Source: Microbulbifer marinus
Lineage (GTDB): Bacteria; Pseudomonadota; Gammaproteobacteria; Pseudomonadales; Cellvibrionaceae
Direction of reading: 5' to 3'
Assembly: GCF_900107725.1 (NCBI RefSeq)
Contig: NZ_FNQO01000001.1
Location: 1,542,458 to 1,606,457, forward strand
DNA: 64,000 nucleotides
Shown here: piece after piece, positions 7,992 to 17,076 of the stretch
Layout: each line of letters begins with the position of its first letter
Numbering within the stretch: position 1 is the stretch's first letter
Program-made: the position numbers and the translations under genes
The notes under the pieces: generated by a model
Databases searched by the model: none
What the model saw: the letters and a program-made list of their open reading frames with translations, nothing else
What the model was told of the DNA's origin: nothing

Positions 7992-9449
7992 CTAGGGGTT
8001 AAACCAGTGACGACCGTCGCGAGCCAGTAACTCGCTGGCGGCCTGAGGGCCCCAGCTACCGGCACGATACAGGTGTGGTTGACTGTTGGTCTCACGCCAG
8101 TAATCAATGATCGGATCCACCCAGGACCAGGCTGCGGCGACTTCGTCGCGGTGGATGAACAGCGCGGAATTATTGGCCGCGGCATCCAGCATCAGGCGTT
8201 TGTAGGCATCGCTCCGGAAGCTGTCGTAGGTATCGGACAGTGTCAGGTTCAGCTCTGCCGGCTGCAGTTCCGTAGTCAGGCTGTCCATCTTCTTCGCCAT
8301 CAATACCAGTTTGATGCTCTCTTCCGGCTGCAGGCGGATGACCAGGCGGTTTGGAATAATGTCGCCGGCGGATTCGTCGTAGACGCGGTGGGACACTTTC
8401 TTGTACTGAATCACGATCTCGGCGCAGCGCTTTTCCATGCGCTTGCCGGTACGCAGATAGAAAGGTACGCCGGCCCAGCGCCAGTTATCGATATGTGCGC
8501 GAATTGCGACAAAGGTTTCCGTGTTGCTGCCCGCGGCTTCCAGCTCTTCCAAGTAACCGGGCACCAGCTGGGTACCGAGCCCGCCGGCCACGTACTGACC
8601 GCGGACAACATTTTTGTCCACGCCTTCGCCAACCAGGGGGCGCAGCGCTTCCAGCACCTTGATTTTCTCGGCGCGAATATTCTTCGCGCACATCTTGTTC
8701 GGGGATTCCATCGCGATCAGGCACAGCAGCTGCAACAGATGGTTCTGCACCATGTCGCGCAGCGCGCCGGTATCATCGTAAAAGCCCGCCCGCCCCTCGA
8801 GGCCAACCGTTTCCGAGATACTGATCTGGATATGGTCGATGGTGCTGGCGTCCCACAGGTGCTCAAACAGCACATTGCTGAAACGCAGCGCCAACAGGTT
8901 CTGGACGGTTTCCTTACCCAGATAGTGGTCGATACGGAAAATATTATTTTCCGGGAAGTAGCTGGCTATCTTGCTGTTGATTTCATCGGAGGTCTGCGCG
9001 TTGTATCCGAGGGGTTTTTCCACCACCACGCGCGACTGCTCATTGATCAGCCCCTTCAGTGACAGGTTTTCGCAGCAGGGACCGAAGACCCCCGGCGGAA
9101 TGGCCAGGTAGAACAGGCGTCCGCGCGCTTCGTCGGCGCCGAGAATGTCGGCCAGCTGATCCCACTGCTCGTCAGGCACGGCAATATCCAGCGCTACCGG
9201 GCGCAGCAGCTGGCTGAACTCTTTCCACACCGAATCGCTGTACTCGCCGTCGCGGAGGTGTTTTTTCAGTGCATCCTGGGCTGTGTCCAGGTACTGGTCC
9301 GCATCGTCCTGACGGCGGCATACCGGCAGAATGCGACACCCTTCGGCCAGGCTGCCTTCCATATGCGCGCGGTACAGGGCCGGGATCAGCTTGCGTAATG
9401 CCAGGTCACCGCCGCCGCCAAACAACACCATATCAAATGGATTTGCCAT
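7992..9449 (-). CDS. zwf: Glucose-6-phosphate 1-dehydrogenase
   Basis: Oxidises glucose-6-phosphate to 6-phosphogluconolactone and reduces NAD(P). The ATG at 9449 gives 485 residues, the usual length. The frame stays open about 195 bases further upstream, but that part lies inside the end of edd and lacks family sequence, so it was excluded. Visible motifs are the nucleotide-binding FGGGGDLALRKLIPALY (9-25), VVVEKPLGYN, and the active-site RIDHYLGKETVQNLLALRF with its catalytic His. The order edd-zwf-pgl-eda makes a complete glucose-6-phosphate to pyruvate plus triose-phosphate route in one transcription unit. Confidence 0.95.
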   Translation of the reverse strand: MANPFDMVLFGGGGDLALRKLIPALYRAHMEGSLAEGCRILPVCRRQDDADQYLDTAQDALKKHLRDGEYSDSVWKEFSQLLRPVALDIAVPDEQWDQLADILGADEARGRLFYLAIPPGVFGPCCENLSLKGLINEQSRVVVEKPLGYNAQTSDEINSKIASYFPENNIFRIDHYLGKETVQNLLALRFSNVLFEHLWDASTIDHIQISISETVGLEGRAGFYDDTGALRDMVQNHLLQLLCLIAMESPNKMCAKNIRAEKIKVLEALRPLVGEGVDKNVVRGQYVAGGLGTQLVPGYLEELEAAGSNTETFVAIRAHIDNWRWAGVPFYLRTGKRMEKRCAEIVIQYKKVSHRVYDESAGDIIPNRLVIRLQPEESIKLVLMAKKMDSLTTELQPAELNLTLSDTYDSFRSDAYKRLMLDAAANNSALFIHRDEVAAAWSWVDPIIDYWRETNSQPHLYRAGSWGPQAASELLARDGRHWFNP

Positions 9450-9501
9450 AAATTTTGCTCTGGTTTTGTCTTTTCTTGGATGCTCTAAGCACACCGTGAA
9501 A

Positions 9502-11319
9502 TTAGTAGAGAATGCTCGCACCGCTCTCGGCGCCGCTGGCGATTGCCCGCATATTGGCAAACAGCTCGCGGCCCATCCCCCTGGCGCTCTCGGACAGATC
9601 GCACTGGGCGGGTTCCCGCGCCGCCAGCTCTGCGTCGTCCACATGCACCCGCAGAACGCCCGCCTCGGAATCCAGCTCGATCAGATCACCGTCGCGCACT
9701 TTCGCGATGGGGCCACCTTCGACCGCCTCCGGTGACATGTGGATAGCCGCCGGCACCTTGCCGGAAGCACCGGACATACGCCCGTCGGTCACCAGCGCCA
9801 CCTTGAAACCCCGGTCCTGCAGCACACCGAGGGTCGGCGTCAACTTGTGCAGTTCCGGCATACCGTTGGCGCGCGGCCCCTGGAAACGCACCACGGCAAT
9901 AAAATCTTTTTCCAACTCGCCGGCCTTGAAGCGCTCCAGCAATTCGTCCTGACTGTTCAAAACGATGGCCGGCGCTGTCACCTTCAGATGCTCCGACTTC
10001 AACGCGGATACCTTGATGACGCTGCGGCCGAGGTTGCCGTCGAGGAGCTGCAGACCACCGTGGTGCGAGAAGGGATCGCTCACCGGGCGAATCACGTCCG
10101 GATCGCCGCTCTCCTCGGCGGTCGGGCGCCAGACGACACCGCTCTTGTCTTCGCTGAGGAAGGGATCGTCGCAGTACGGCTGCATGCCGGAGTTGCCGAG
10201 TACGGTATGCACGTCGTCGTGCAGCAGCCCCGCACCCAGCAATTCGCGAATCAGGTATTGCATACCGCCGGCGGCGGCAAAATGGTTAATGTCGGCGGTG
10301 CCGTTCGGATATACATGGCACAGCAGCGGCACCACTTCAGACAGCTCTGCCATATCCTGCCAGGTCAGCTGGATACCGGCCGCGCGGGCCATGGCCACCA
10401 GATGCAACGTGTGGTTGGTGGAACCGCCCGTAGCAAGCAGGCCGACAATACCGTTGACGAAGGTCTTCTCAGTCAGAATCTTGGCGATCGGGGTGTGTTG
10501 GCTGGGCTCGGTAATCTGTACCAACTGCTTCACCGCCGCTTCGTTCAGCGCGGTGCGCAGTTCGGTGCCGGGATTGACGAAGGAGCTGCCCGGTAACTGC
10601 AGGCCCATAATTTCCACCAACATCTGATTGCTGTTGGCCGTACCATAGAAAGTGCAGGTACCCGGACTGTGGTAGGAGGCGCTTTCCGCTTCCAGCAATT
10701 CCTTGCGACCCACCTTGCCCTCGGCATAGAGCTGCCGCACGCGCACCTTTTCCGCGTTGGAAAGACCGGTGGGCATCGGGCCCGCCGGCACAAATACCGC
10801 CGGCAGGTGGCCGAAGGCCAAGGCGCCGATTACCAGCCCGGGAACGATCTTGTCGCAGATACCGAGGAACATGCTGCCCTCGAACACATCGTGCGACAGG
10901 GCAACAGCGGTAGACATCGCAATCACGTCGCGGGAGAACAGGCTCAGCTCCATACCCGCGCGCCCCTGGGTCACGCCATCACACATGGCCGGCACACCCC
11001 CGGCAACCTGGGCAGTGGCGCCGTTGCGGGCGGCCGCCTCTTTCAACAGCTGGGGATAGGTGCCGTAGGGCTGGTGCGCCGACAGCATGTCGTTGTACGC
11101 AGTGACGATGGCCAGATTGGGACCGCGCCCCGACGCGATCAGGTTCTTGTTCTGATCGGACTCGGCGGCGATGGCGTGGGCGAGGTTGCCGCAGGACAGG
11201 CGGCTGCTGGCGCGCCCGTCAATATGCGCCTTTTCGACTTGCGCCAGATACTGCGCACGGGTTTCCTCGCTGCGCTCTATGATTCGCTCGGTAACTGCTT
11301 GAACCTTGCTGTGTACCAT
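9502..11319 (-). CDS. edd: Phosphogluconate dehydratase
   Basis: Dehydrates 6-phosphogluconate to KDPG, the first committed Entner-Doudoroff step, using an iron-sulfur cluster (IlvD/Edd family). The 605 residues are full length. Typical segments are [103 protein letters not shown] and the C-terminal [20 protein letters not shown]. Cysteines expected to bind the cluster are visible in CDGVTQG, CDKIVPG and CTFYG. It starts 24 bp after pgi ends and is followed by zwf after about 50 bp. Confidence 0.96.
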   Translation of the reverse strand: MVHSKVQAVTERIIERSEETRAQYLAQVEKAHIDGRASSRLSCGNLAHAIAAESDQNKNLIASGRGPNLAIVTAYNDMLSAHQPYGTYPQLLKEAAARNGATAQVAGGVPAMCDGVTQGRAGMELSLFSRDVIAMSTAVALSHDVFEGSMFLGICDKIVPGLVIGALAFGHLPAVFVPAGPMPTGLSNAEKVRVRQLYAEGKVGRKELLEAESASYHSPGTCTFYGTANSNQMLVEIMGLQLPGSSFVNPGTELRTALNEAAVKQLVQITEPSQHTPIAKILTEKTFVNGIVGLLATGGSTNHTLHLVAMARAAGIQLTWQDMAELSEVVPLLCHVYPNGTADINHFAAAGGMQYLIRELLGAGLLHDDVHTVLGNSGMQPYCDDPFLSEDKSGVVWRPTAEESGDPDVIRPVSDPFSHHGGLQLLDGNLGRSVIKVSALKSEHLKVTAPAIVLNSQDELLERFKAGELEKDFIAVVRFQGPRANGMPELHKLTPTLGVLQDRGFKVALVTDGRMSGASGKVPAAIHMSPEAVEGGPIAKVRDGDLIELDSEAGVLRVHVDDAELAAREPAQCDLSESARGMGRELFANMRAIASGAESGASILY

Positions 11320-11343
11320 AACCTTTCCATTTTATGCTGTTCG

Positions 11344-13008
11344 TTAGCCGGCAAATTCCAGCGCCGCAGCACCGGCCGTCACCCGCCTGTAAAAGTTGAT
11401 CAGCCCGGCAGTGGATGCGTCCTGATTGCGAAAATCACCGCTATCCAACTGTGGTTGTAGTGCCGAGGCCAACCCTTTGCCCAGTTCTACGCCCCACTGA
11501 TCAAAAGAATAAATTTGTAATATGACGCCTTGGGCAAAAATCTTGTGCTCATAAAGCGCGATCAATGCGCCCAGGGAATGCGGATCAAGCTTTCGCAACA
11601 GGATCGTGTTGCTGGGCCGGTTTCCGCGATGCACCTTGTAGGGCGCCAATTTGCGAATCTCTTCGGCTCGCAGCCCTCTGGCCGCCAGCTCTTTTTCTAC
11701 TTCTTCCCGGCTGACACCGTTCATCAATGCCTGGCTCTGGGCGAACATGTTCGCCAACAGAATTTCGTGATGGCCCGGCAGCGGGTGTCCCGGGGTAACG
11801 CTGCCGATAAAGTCCGCCGGCACCACTTCCGGACTCTGGTGCAGATACTGGTAAAACGCATGCTGACCGTTGATACCGAGCATGCCCCATATTAGAGGGC
11901 CGGTTCCGTAGTCCGCCTCCTCCCCTGCCCTGGTAGTAGATTTTCCATTGCTTTCCATTTCCGCCTGCTGCAGGTACGCCGGCAACATATGCAACGCCTG
12001 CTCGTAAGGCAGAATCGCGTGCGCCGGATAGCCCATAAAGGTGCAGTACCAGAGACTGACCAGCGCCATCAGCACCGGGGCATTTCGTTCCAGCGGCGCC
12101 TGCCGAAAGTGCCGATCCATAGTGGCGGCCCCGTCGAGCAGTGCGCGGAAGCCCTCGAAACCCACGGCCATCGCGATGGGCAGCCCTATCGCCGACCACA
12201 ACGAGAAGCGCCCGCCTACCCAGTCCCAGAACTGGAAAATGCGTTGCGGCGCTATACCGAACGCACAGGCTTTTTCCGGGCTGGCGGTCACCGCGACAAA
12301 GTGCCGCTGCAACACCACCTCCGGGGACGCCACACTGCCGAACCAGTCCAGCGCACTGCGCGCGTTGGTCATCGTCTCGGTGGTCGTGAAGGTCTTCGAA
12401 GAAACCACAAACAGGGTTGTCTCCGGATTCAGCTGCGCCAGGACGTCATGCAACTGGGCGCCGTCGACATTGGAGACGAAGTGAATACGCACTTCGTCGC
12501 GACGATAGGCCCGCAGCGCCTCGATCACCATCTCGGGACCGAGATGGGAGCCCCCGACCCCCAAATTGACGACATCGGTGATGCGCCTGCCAGTACATCC
12601 GGCCAGGACGCCATTATGTAGTAAATTTACAAACTCTTTCAAGCGCTGCAGCTCACTGTCGACCAGAACATCCACCGGAGCCCCGCCGACCTGCAGCGAG
12701 CCAGACAAGCCGCCGCGCAGCGCGGGATGCAGAACCGGGCGCCCCTCCGTGCGATTGATGGGCGCACCGGCAAACAGCTGATCGCGCCAACCCTCCAGGT
12801 CCGCGTCGCCGGCAAGCTGTAACAAATTTACAAGAACTTCGTCATCGATCAGGTTTTTGGAAAAGTCGAACAGGAATTCCGGCAACTCGACGGAAAAGCG
12901 CGCCGCGCGCTGTGGATCGTCATTGAAAAGATCGCGCAGCTGGCGGCCGTGCATTTTTTCGGCCAGAGAATTGAGACGTCGCCAGCTGGGAAACTGGGTA
13001 ATATCCAT
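11344..13008 (-). CDS. pgi: Glucose-6-phosphate isomerase
   Basis: Interconverts fructose-6-phosphate and glucose-6-phosphate. The 554-residue protein shows VNLGVGGSHLGPEMVIEAL, FVSNVDGAQLHDVL, VVSSKTFTTTETMTNARSA, VGGRFSLWSAIGLP, ESNGKST, GINGQHAFYQYLHQ and YSFDQWGVELGKGLA, all typical of the family. It is the first gene of the Entner-Doudoroff run. In this setting it probably works in the fructose-6-P to glucose-6-P direction, channelling fructose-6-P made by the GlcNAc enzymes into zwf/edd. Palindromic operators at 13097-13112 and 13135-13150 lie 89-142 bp upstream, implying control by the adjacent LacI-family regulator. Confidence 0.95.
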   Translation of the reverse strand: MDITQFPSWRRLNSLAEKMHGRQLRDLFNDDPQRAARFSVELPEFLFDFSKNLIDDEVLVNLLQLAGDADLEGWRDQLFAGAPINRTEGRPVLHPALRGGLSGSLQVGGAPVDVLVDSELQRLKEFVNLLHNGVLAGCTGRRITDVVNLGVGGSHLGPEMVIEALRAYRRDEVRIHFVSNVDGAQLHDVLAQLNPETTLFVVSSKTFTTTETMTNARSALDWFGSVASPEVVLQRHFVAVTASPEKACAFGIAPQRIFQFWDWVGGRFSLWSAIGLPIAMAVGFEGFRALLDGAATMDRHFRQAPLERNAPVLMALVSLWYCTFMGYPAHAILPYEQALHMLPAYLQQAEMESNGKSTTRAGEEADYGTGPLIWGMLGINGQHAFYQYLHQSPEVVPADFIGSVTPGHPLPGHHEILLANMFAQSQALMNGVSREEVEKELAARGLRAEEIRKLAPYKVHRGNRPSNTILLRKLDPHSLGALIALYEHKIFAQGVILQIYSFDQWGVELGKGLASALQPQLDSGDFRNQDASTAGLINFYRRVTAGAAALEFAG

Positions 13009-13096
13009 GAGAGCCCCCTAGATTGCGGGTGCCGACAATGGGAATCGGACACCGGTTATTGTTTTTGCAACCCTGCCCGCCACTCCAGAACGGAAA

Positions 13097-13112
13097 ATGA
13101 CAGCGTTGTCAT
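13097..13112. promoter_or_regulatory. LacI/NagR-type operator before pgi
   Basis: The palindrome ATGACAGCGTTGTCAT is identical to the site before nagK. It lies 89-104 bp upstream of pgi in the spacer between pgi (-) and the LacI-family gene (+), so it could serve both promoters. Confidence 0.75.
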
Positions 13113-13134
13113 ACCGAAGAAAGCCTCCCACAGC

Positions 13135-13150
13135 GAGACAGCGCTGTCAA
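13135..13150. promoter_or_regulatory. Second, diverged operator between pgi and the LacI-family gene
   Basis: GAGACAGCGCTGTCAA contains a perfect 12-bp palindromic core, GACAGCGCTGTC (13137-13148), but lacks the outer AT of the consensus. It is 38 bp from the stronger site, so a repressor dimer of dimers or separate control of the two divergent promoters is possible. The rest of the 347-bp spacer shows nothing else clear. Confidence 0.6.
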
Positions 13151-13355
13151 TTTGAATTGTAGTTAGTTTTCACGATCTGCGGCGGGGCGGCAGGGGACTG
13201 AGATGCCCAAGTCCCACCGCTAGCGCCGCGCAACAGAAAAGAAATGGCATTTGCTGATAAAATGCCGCCTTCGGCCGATAAGACCTCTGCCCTTGCCGCA
13301 TCTGCAACTGGCGGCCCGGCACACAGAGGCTTTTAAAATAAGGACAAGCGCCTAG

Positions 13356-14402
13356 ATGAAAGTCACCATCAACGATGTCGCCGCTATGGCCGGCGTCTCC
13401 ATCAAGACCGTATCCCGCGTGATCAACAACGAACCCTCGGTGCGTCCCGCCACGCGGAAAAAAGTCATGGACGCCGTGGCCGCGCTGAACTACCAGCCCA
13501 ATCTGGCCGCACGCAATCTGGCCGGCACCCGCTCCTATACCATCGCTTTCATCTACGACAACCCGAACGCCTATTACGTGATCGATATGCAAAACGGCAT
13601 CCTCGAGGCATGCAAGGCGCGCGGCTATGAGCTGCTGATTCATCCCAGCAATTCCAAGTCTGCATCAGTCCACGATGAACTGAAGAACCTGGTCGAACAT
13701 TCCAAGATCGCAGGACTTGTACTGACCCCGCCGTTCTCCGAAACCCAAGCGGTTATCGACACGGTCAAGTCGCTGAACGTGGACTATGTGCGTATCGTTT
13801 CTGCCGCGGCAGCGCACGACGACGAGGAAAACTGTATTCAGGTCGACGACAGTGCGGCCGCTTACGATATTACTCAGCACCTGTTGGGACTGGGTCACAA
13901 ACGCATCGGCTTTCTCTGCGGTGGCGAGGAACACGTGTCCACCCACGGCCGCCTCGACGGCTACCGCCGCGCCCTCGAGGATGCGGGCCTGCCCGTTGAG
14001 GAGAGCCTGATCCTGAAAGGCGAATACTCCTTTGACTCGGGCGTGACCGGCGCCAAGAAGCTGTTGCAATCCGACAATCCGCCCACGGCCATATTTGCCA
14101 GTAACGACGAAATGGCTGCCGGCGCACTGTTCGCCGCGCGCTTAATGCATTTTGAAATTCCGGAGCAGCTGTCCATCGTCGGCTTCGAGGACAGCCCCTT
14201 CTCCCGCCAGACGTGGCCGAAACTCACCACTGCCCACCAGCCCAATAACGAAATCGCCAAATGCGCCGCGGCGCTGGTCCTGAGCAAGGCGCGCGGCAAG
14301 AGCGCGGCGGAAAACGGCAAGGCGAGCAAGGAGGCGGGCATCCAGCGGGAATTCACCCCCACACTGGTGGTCAGGGACTCCAGCGGTCCGGCACCGAAGT
14401 AA
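13356..14402 (+). CDS. nagR: LacI-family transcriptional regulator, probable NagR
   Basis: A 348-residue DNA-binding repressor. The N-terminal helix-turn-helix VTINDVAAMAGVSIKTVSRV (3-22) and the hinge LNYQPNLAARNLAG are typical of LacI. The periplasmic-binding-like domain follows, with HLLGLGHKRIGFL and FASNDEMAAGALFAARL. It lies between the pgi-to-pyk run and the nag operon, and palindromes of LacI type precede both units and the receptor gene. In Shewanella and Xanthomonas, a LacI-type NagR controls comparable GlcNAc genes, so the NagR assignment is likely but inferred. The effector is probably GlcNAc or its 6-phosphate. The final 30 residues are Lys/Ala-rich and may be a disordered tail. 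Confidence 0.82.
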   Translation: MKVTINDVAAMAGVSIKTVSRVINNEPSVRPATRKKVMDAVAALNYQPNLAARNLAGTRSYTIAFIYDNPNAYYVIDMQNGILEACKARGYELLIHPSNSKSASVHDELKNLVEHSKIAGLVLTPPFSETQAVIDTVKSLNVDYVRIVSAAAAHDDEENCIQVDDSAAAYDITQHLLGLGHKRIGFLCGGEEHVSTHGRLDGYRRALEDAGLPVEESLILKGEYSFDSGVTGAKKLLQSDNPPTAIFASNDEMAAGALFAARLMHFEIPEQLSIVGFEDSPFSRQTWPKLTTAHQPNNEIAKCAAALVLSKARGKSAAENGKASKEAGIQREFTPTLVVRDSSGPAPK

Positions 14403-14461
14403 CCAATTTCCTATCTGCGCGCGAATGCTGCTTCGGCACCTGCAGCAAGCCAGGTTGCGCG

Positions 14462-14487
14462 CATAAAAAAGCCCTCAGGAAGAGGGC
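14462..14487 (-). terminator. Terminator of the nag operon
   Basis: GCCCTC (14471-14476) and GAGGGC (14482-14487) form a 6-bp stem. Read on the minus strand it is followed by a run of six T (complement of AAAAAA at 14465-14470), giving a good intrinsic terminator 53 bp past the transporter stop codon. Confidence 0.78.
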
Positions 14488-14539
14488 AAGATGACGAGAA
14501 CCAGAGAGAAAAACAACAGACGGGTCACATCAAAAAGTA

Positions 14540-15880
14540 TCAATTCCAGCTGCGCAGCTTGTGCCCCTTCAGGGCGTAGAACAGGATGAAAATATAAGCC
14601 GGTATCGCTATCACATAGGCGAACTGACCATCGCCGGTATCGGCAAAGTGGCCGTACAGCGGCGGCAGGATCGCGCCGCCGGAAATTCCCATAATCAGCA
14701 GTGCCGCGCCCTTGGAGGTGAACTTCCCCAACCCTTCCAGCGCCAGCGGCCAGATCGCCGGCCAGCACATTGCGTTGGCAAATCCCAATAGCGCGACGAA
14801 GAACACCGCATTCGGAATCTCCGGCAAACCGAACAGCGACAAGGTCGCCGCGGAGAAAGCCGAGCTTTCCAGAGAGCCGGTCATCACCAGGAAAGTGAAG
14901 GCAATTCCCAATACGGCGGAGATCAACAACGCAGTCTGCTGGCTGATAAAGCGCGGAATAGCAATGGTGCCGTAAATGTACCCGAGCACCATGAAGATCA
15001 TCGTATAGGAGGTCAGTACGGACGCCGCCGCGGTGTCCATGCCCGCCTGCTTGCCCAGCAGACCAATAGCGTCACCGGCGATCACTTCGACACCGACGTA
15101 GAAGAACAGCGCCAGAGATCCCAGCACCAGCTGCGGAAACTTCATCAGCCCGGACAGCGTAACCGCGGCATCTTCCTGCCCGGCGAGCGCCTCATCGTCG
15201 ATATTGGGCAACGGAGCAAACGTCATGGCGACGGCGAGCACAGCGGCGAGAATCGCCATGCCGATGTAGGGGTTGACCAGCTGGCCCGCCAGCTCATCGA
15301 GTTTGGCATCCTTGGCGGTCGCGGACAGCGCTGCCAATTCAGACTCAGAAATGCCGGTGATGCCGGCCATCACGAGTACCGCAAACACCCACGGCGCCAC
15401 GATACCGGCACCCTTGTTCAGCAGTCCCATGATGCAGATACGCACCGCCGCGGTTTCGCTGGAGCCCAACTTGACCACGTAGGGATTGGAGGCAGTCTGC
15501 AGAACAGTCAGGCCAGAGCCCACGACAAACTGCGCCAGTAGAAAAACACCGAACAGACGGCTGTAAGCGGCGGGAATGAAAATCAGTGCCCCGACCCCCA
15601 CCAGCGCCAGCCCGAGCGCCATACCATTCTTATAGCCGGTGCGCTCGATGATCGCCGCCATCGGCAGCGCCATGACGGTGTAAGCAATATAGAAAGCGGA
15701 AGCCACCAGCATGGCCTGGAAGGCGGTCAGCTCACAGATGGTCTGCAGAAACGGAATCAGGGCACCATTCAACCAGGTGACAAAGCCGAATATAAAAAAC
15801 AGCAAACCAATAATCGCCATCGGCAGCAGGTTGCTTTTTGGCCCACTGTGAGCACTTTCATTGATAGCCGCGGTTTCCAT
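14540..15880 (-). CDS. nagP: MFS sugar transporter, FucP/NagP type
   Basis: An inner-membrane sugar:proton symporter of 446 residues with about twelve hydrophobic segments. The start, AIIGLLFFIFGFVTWLNGAL, is characteristic of the FucP/GluP subfamily, as are QTASNPYVVKLG and the long central loop before LMKFPQLVLGSLALFFYVGVE. It is the last gene of the nagK-nagB-II-nagA unit, 52 bp after nagA. This matches the role of NagP, which brings in unphosphorylated GlcNAc for the kinase; no PTS component is present. A glucose/galactose specificity cannot be excluded from sequence alone. The ATG follows an AAGAAGG ribosome-binding site, and a terminator follows the gene. Confidence 0.85.
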   Translation of the reverse strand: METAAINESAHSGPKSNLLPMAIIGLLFFIFGFVTWLNGALIPFLQTICELTAFQAMLVASAFYIAYTVMALPMAAIIERTGYKNGMALGLALVGVGALIFIPAAYSRLFGVFLLAQFVVGSGLTVLQTASNPYVVKLGSSETAAVRICIMGLLNKGAGIVAPWVFAVLVMAGITGISESELAALSATAKDAKLDELAGQLVNPYIGMAILAAVLAVAMTFAPLPNIDDEALAGQEDAAVTLSGLMKFPQLVLGSLALFFYVGVEVIAGDAIGLLGKQAGMDTAAASVLTSYTMIFMVLGYIYGTIAIPRFISQQTALLISAVLGIAFTFLVMTGSLESSAFSAATLSLFGLPEIPNAVFFVALLGFANAMCWPAIWPLALEGLGKFTSKGAALLIMGISGGAILPPLYGHFADTGDGQFAYVIAIPAYIFILFYALKGHKLRSWN

Positions 15881-15932
15881 AGGAGTACCTTCTTATCGTT
15901 ATGGTCTTATCTTTATATTCGCTTGGCGGAAG

Positions 15933-17057
15933 TCAGTGCGGATAGACTACCCTGCCACCTATCCAGGTCTTCACAACCTGTAATTTCTCATCCAACAGAA
16001 TCAAGTCCGCCGGCGCACCGGCTGCTATGTTGCCCCCCTGCACGCCGAGGAACTGTGCCGGGTACAGGCTCGCCATGCGCAGGGCTTCCGCCAGCTCCAC
16101 ACCGCACCAGTCGCTGATGTTGCGCACCGCACTGGCCATGTCCAGGTGCGAACCGGCCAGCTCGCCGGTGGTGGAGGTGAGCCTGTCGCCCTCGCGTGTT
16201 ACCACTCGGTCGAACAGCGGGAAACTGGTTGCGTCGCTGCCCACCAGCGACATCGCATCGGTCACCAGCATGATCTTGCCGCGCGGCTTGGCCTTCAGCG
16301 CCAGCGACATGGCCTCGGCACACACGTGGTGGCCATCGGCAATCAGCCCACACCAGGCACCGTCGCTGATCAGCGCGGTGCCCACCATGCCCGGTTCGCG
16401 CGACTGCAGTGGCGACATCGCGTTATACAGATGAGTAAAGCCGGTGGCGCCGGCCGCGAGCGCGGCGGCGGCGGTTGCGCCGTCGGCATTGGAATGGCCG
16501 AGGCACACCTTGACGTTCAGCGCCACCAGCTTGCGAATATCGTCCGGCGACACATTTTCTGGTGCCAGGGTAACCACCTTGATTCCCAGGTCATCACGGG
16601 CGTAAATCGCCAGCTCATCGTCGGTCAGCGGGCGGATAAATTTTTCTTCGTGGGTGCCCTTCTTCGGCGCACTAAGGTGCGGGCCCTCGAAGTGCACGCC
16701 GATAACACCGGGAACGCGCTCGCGCATGGCTGCACTGACCGCATCGGCGGCCTGCCGCATGACATCCACCCGGTCGGTGATCAGCGTCGGTAAGAAACCC
16801 GTGGTACCAAAACGCGCGTGCGCCGCACTCATCTTGCCCAGCGCATTGACGGTCGGGTCGTTGTTAAACAGCGCACCGCCACCGCCGTTCACCTGCACAT
16901 CGATCAGGCCTGGCGCCAGCAGACCGCTGAGCCGCTCGGCAGTGACGGAAATCTCGCCGCCGACGGACTGAATACGGCCGTCGTCGCCAATGGTCAGCGG
17001 AATATTGCGGCGAATCTGTTCGCCGTCAAAAAGCTGCTCCGCGATCAGTGTGCGCAC
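15933..17057 (-). CDS. nagA: N-acetylglucosamine-6-phosphate deacetylase
   Basis: Removes acetate from GlcNAc-6-P to give glucosamine-6-P in the cytoplasm. The 374-residue amidohydrolase has LIDVQVNGGGG (51-61), VHFEGPHLS with metal-ligand Glu124, LGHSNADGAT, THLYNAMSPLQSREPG, ADGHHV and LVTDAMS carrying the catalytic Asp. The start is GTG at 17057, with GGAGAG placed 8-9 bases upstream; this gives the usual family N-terminus. It lies 19 bp after the SIS-domain gene and upstream of the transporter in the same unit. Confidence 0.95.
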   Translation of the reverse strand: MRTLIAEQLFDGEQIRRNIPLTIGDDGRIQSVGGEISVTAERLSGLLAPGLIDVQVNGGGGALFNNDPTVNALGKMSAAHARFGTTGFLPTLITDRVDVMRQAADAVSAAMRERVPGVIGVHFEGPHLSAPKKGTHEEKFIRPLTDDELAIYARDDLGIKVVTLAPENVSPDDIRKLVALNVKVCLGHSNADGATAAAALAAGATGFTHLYNAMSPLQSREPGMVGTALISDGAWCGLIADGHHVCAEAMSLALKAKPRGKIMLVTDAMSLVGSDATSFPLFDRVVTREGDRLTSTTGELAGSHLDMASAVRNISDWCGVELAEALRMASLYPAQFLGVQGGNIAAGAPADLILLDEKLQVVKTWIGGRVVYPH

Positions 17058-17076
17058 TGGAATTCTCTCCGGTTTG

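Noticed and set aside
9450..9644. N-terminal extension of zwf by 65 residues
   Set aside because: The frame is open but overlaps the end of edd and has no family sequence; the ATG at 9449 gives the usual start.
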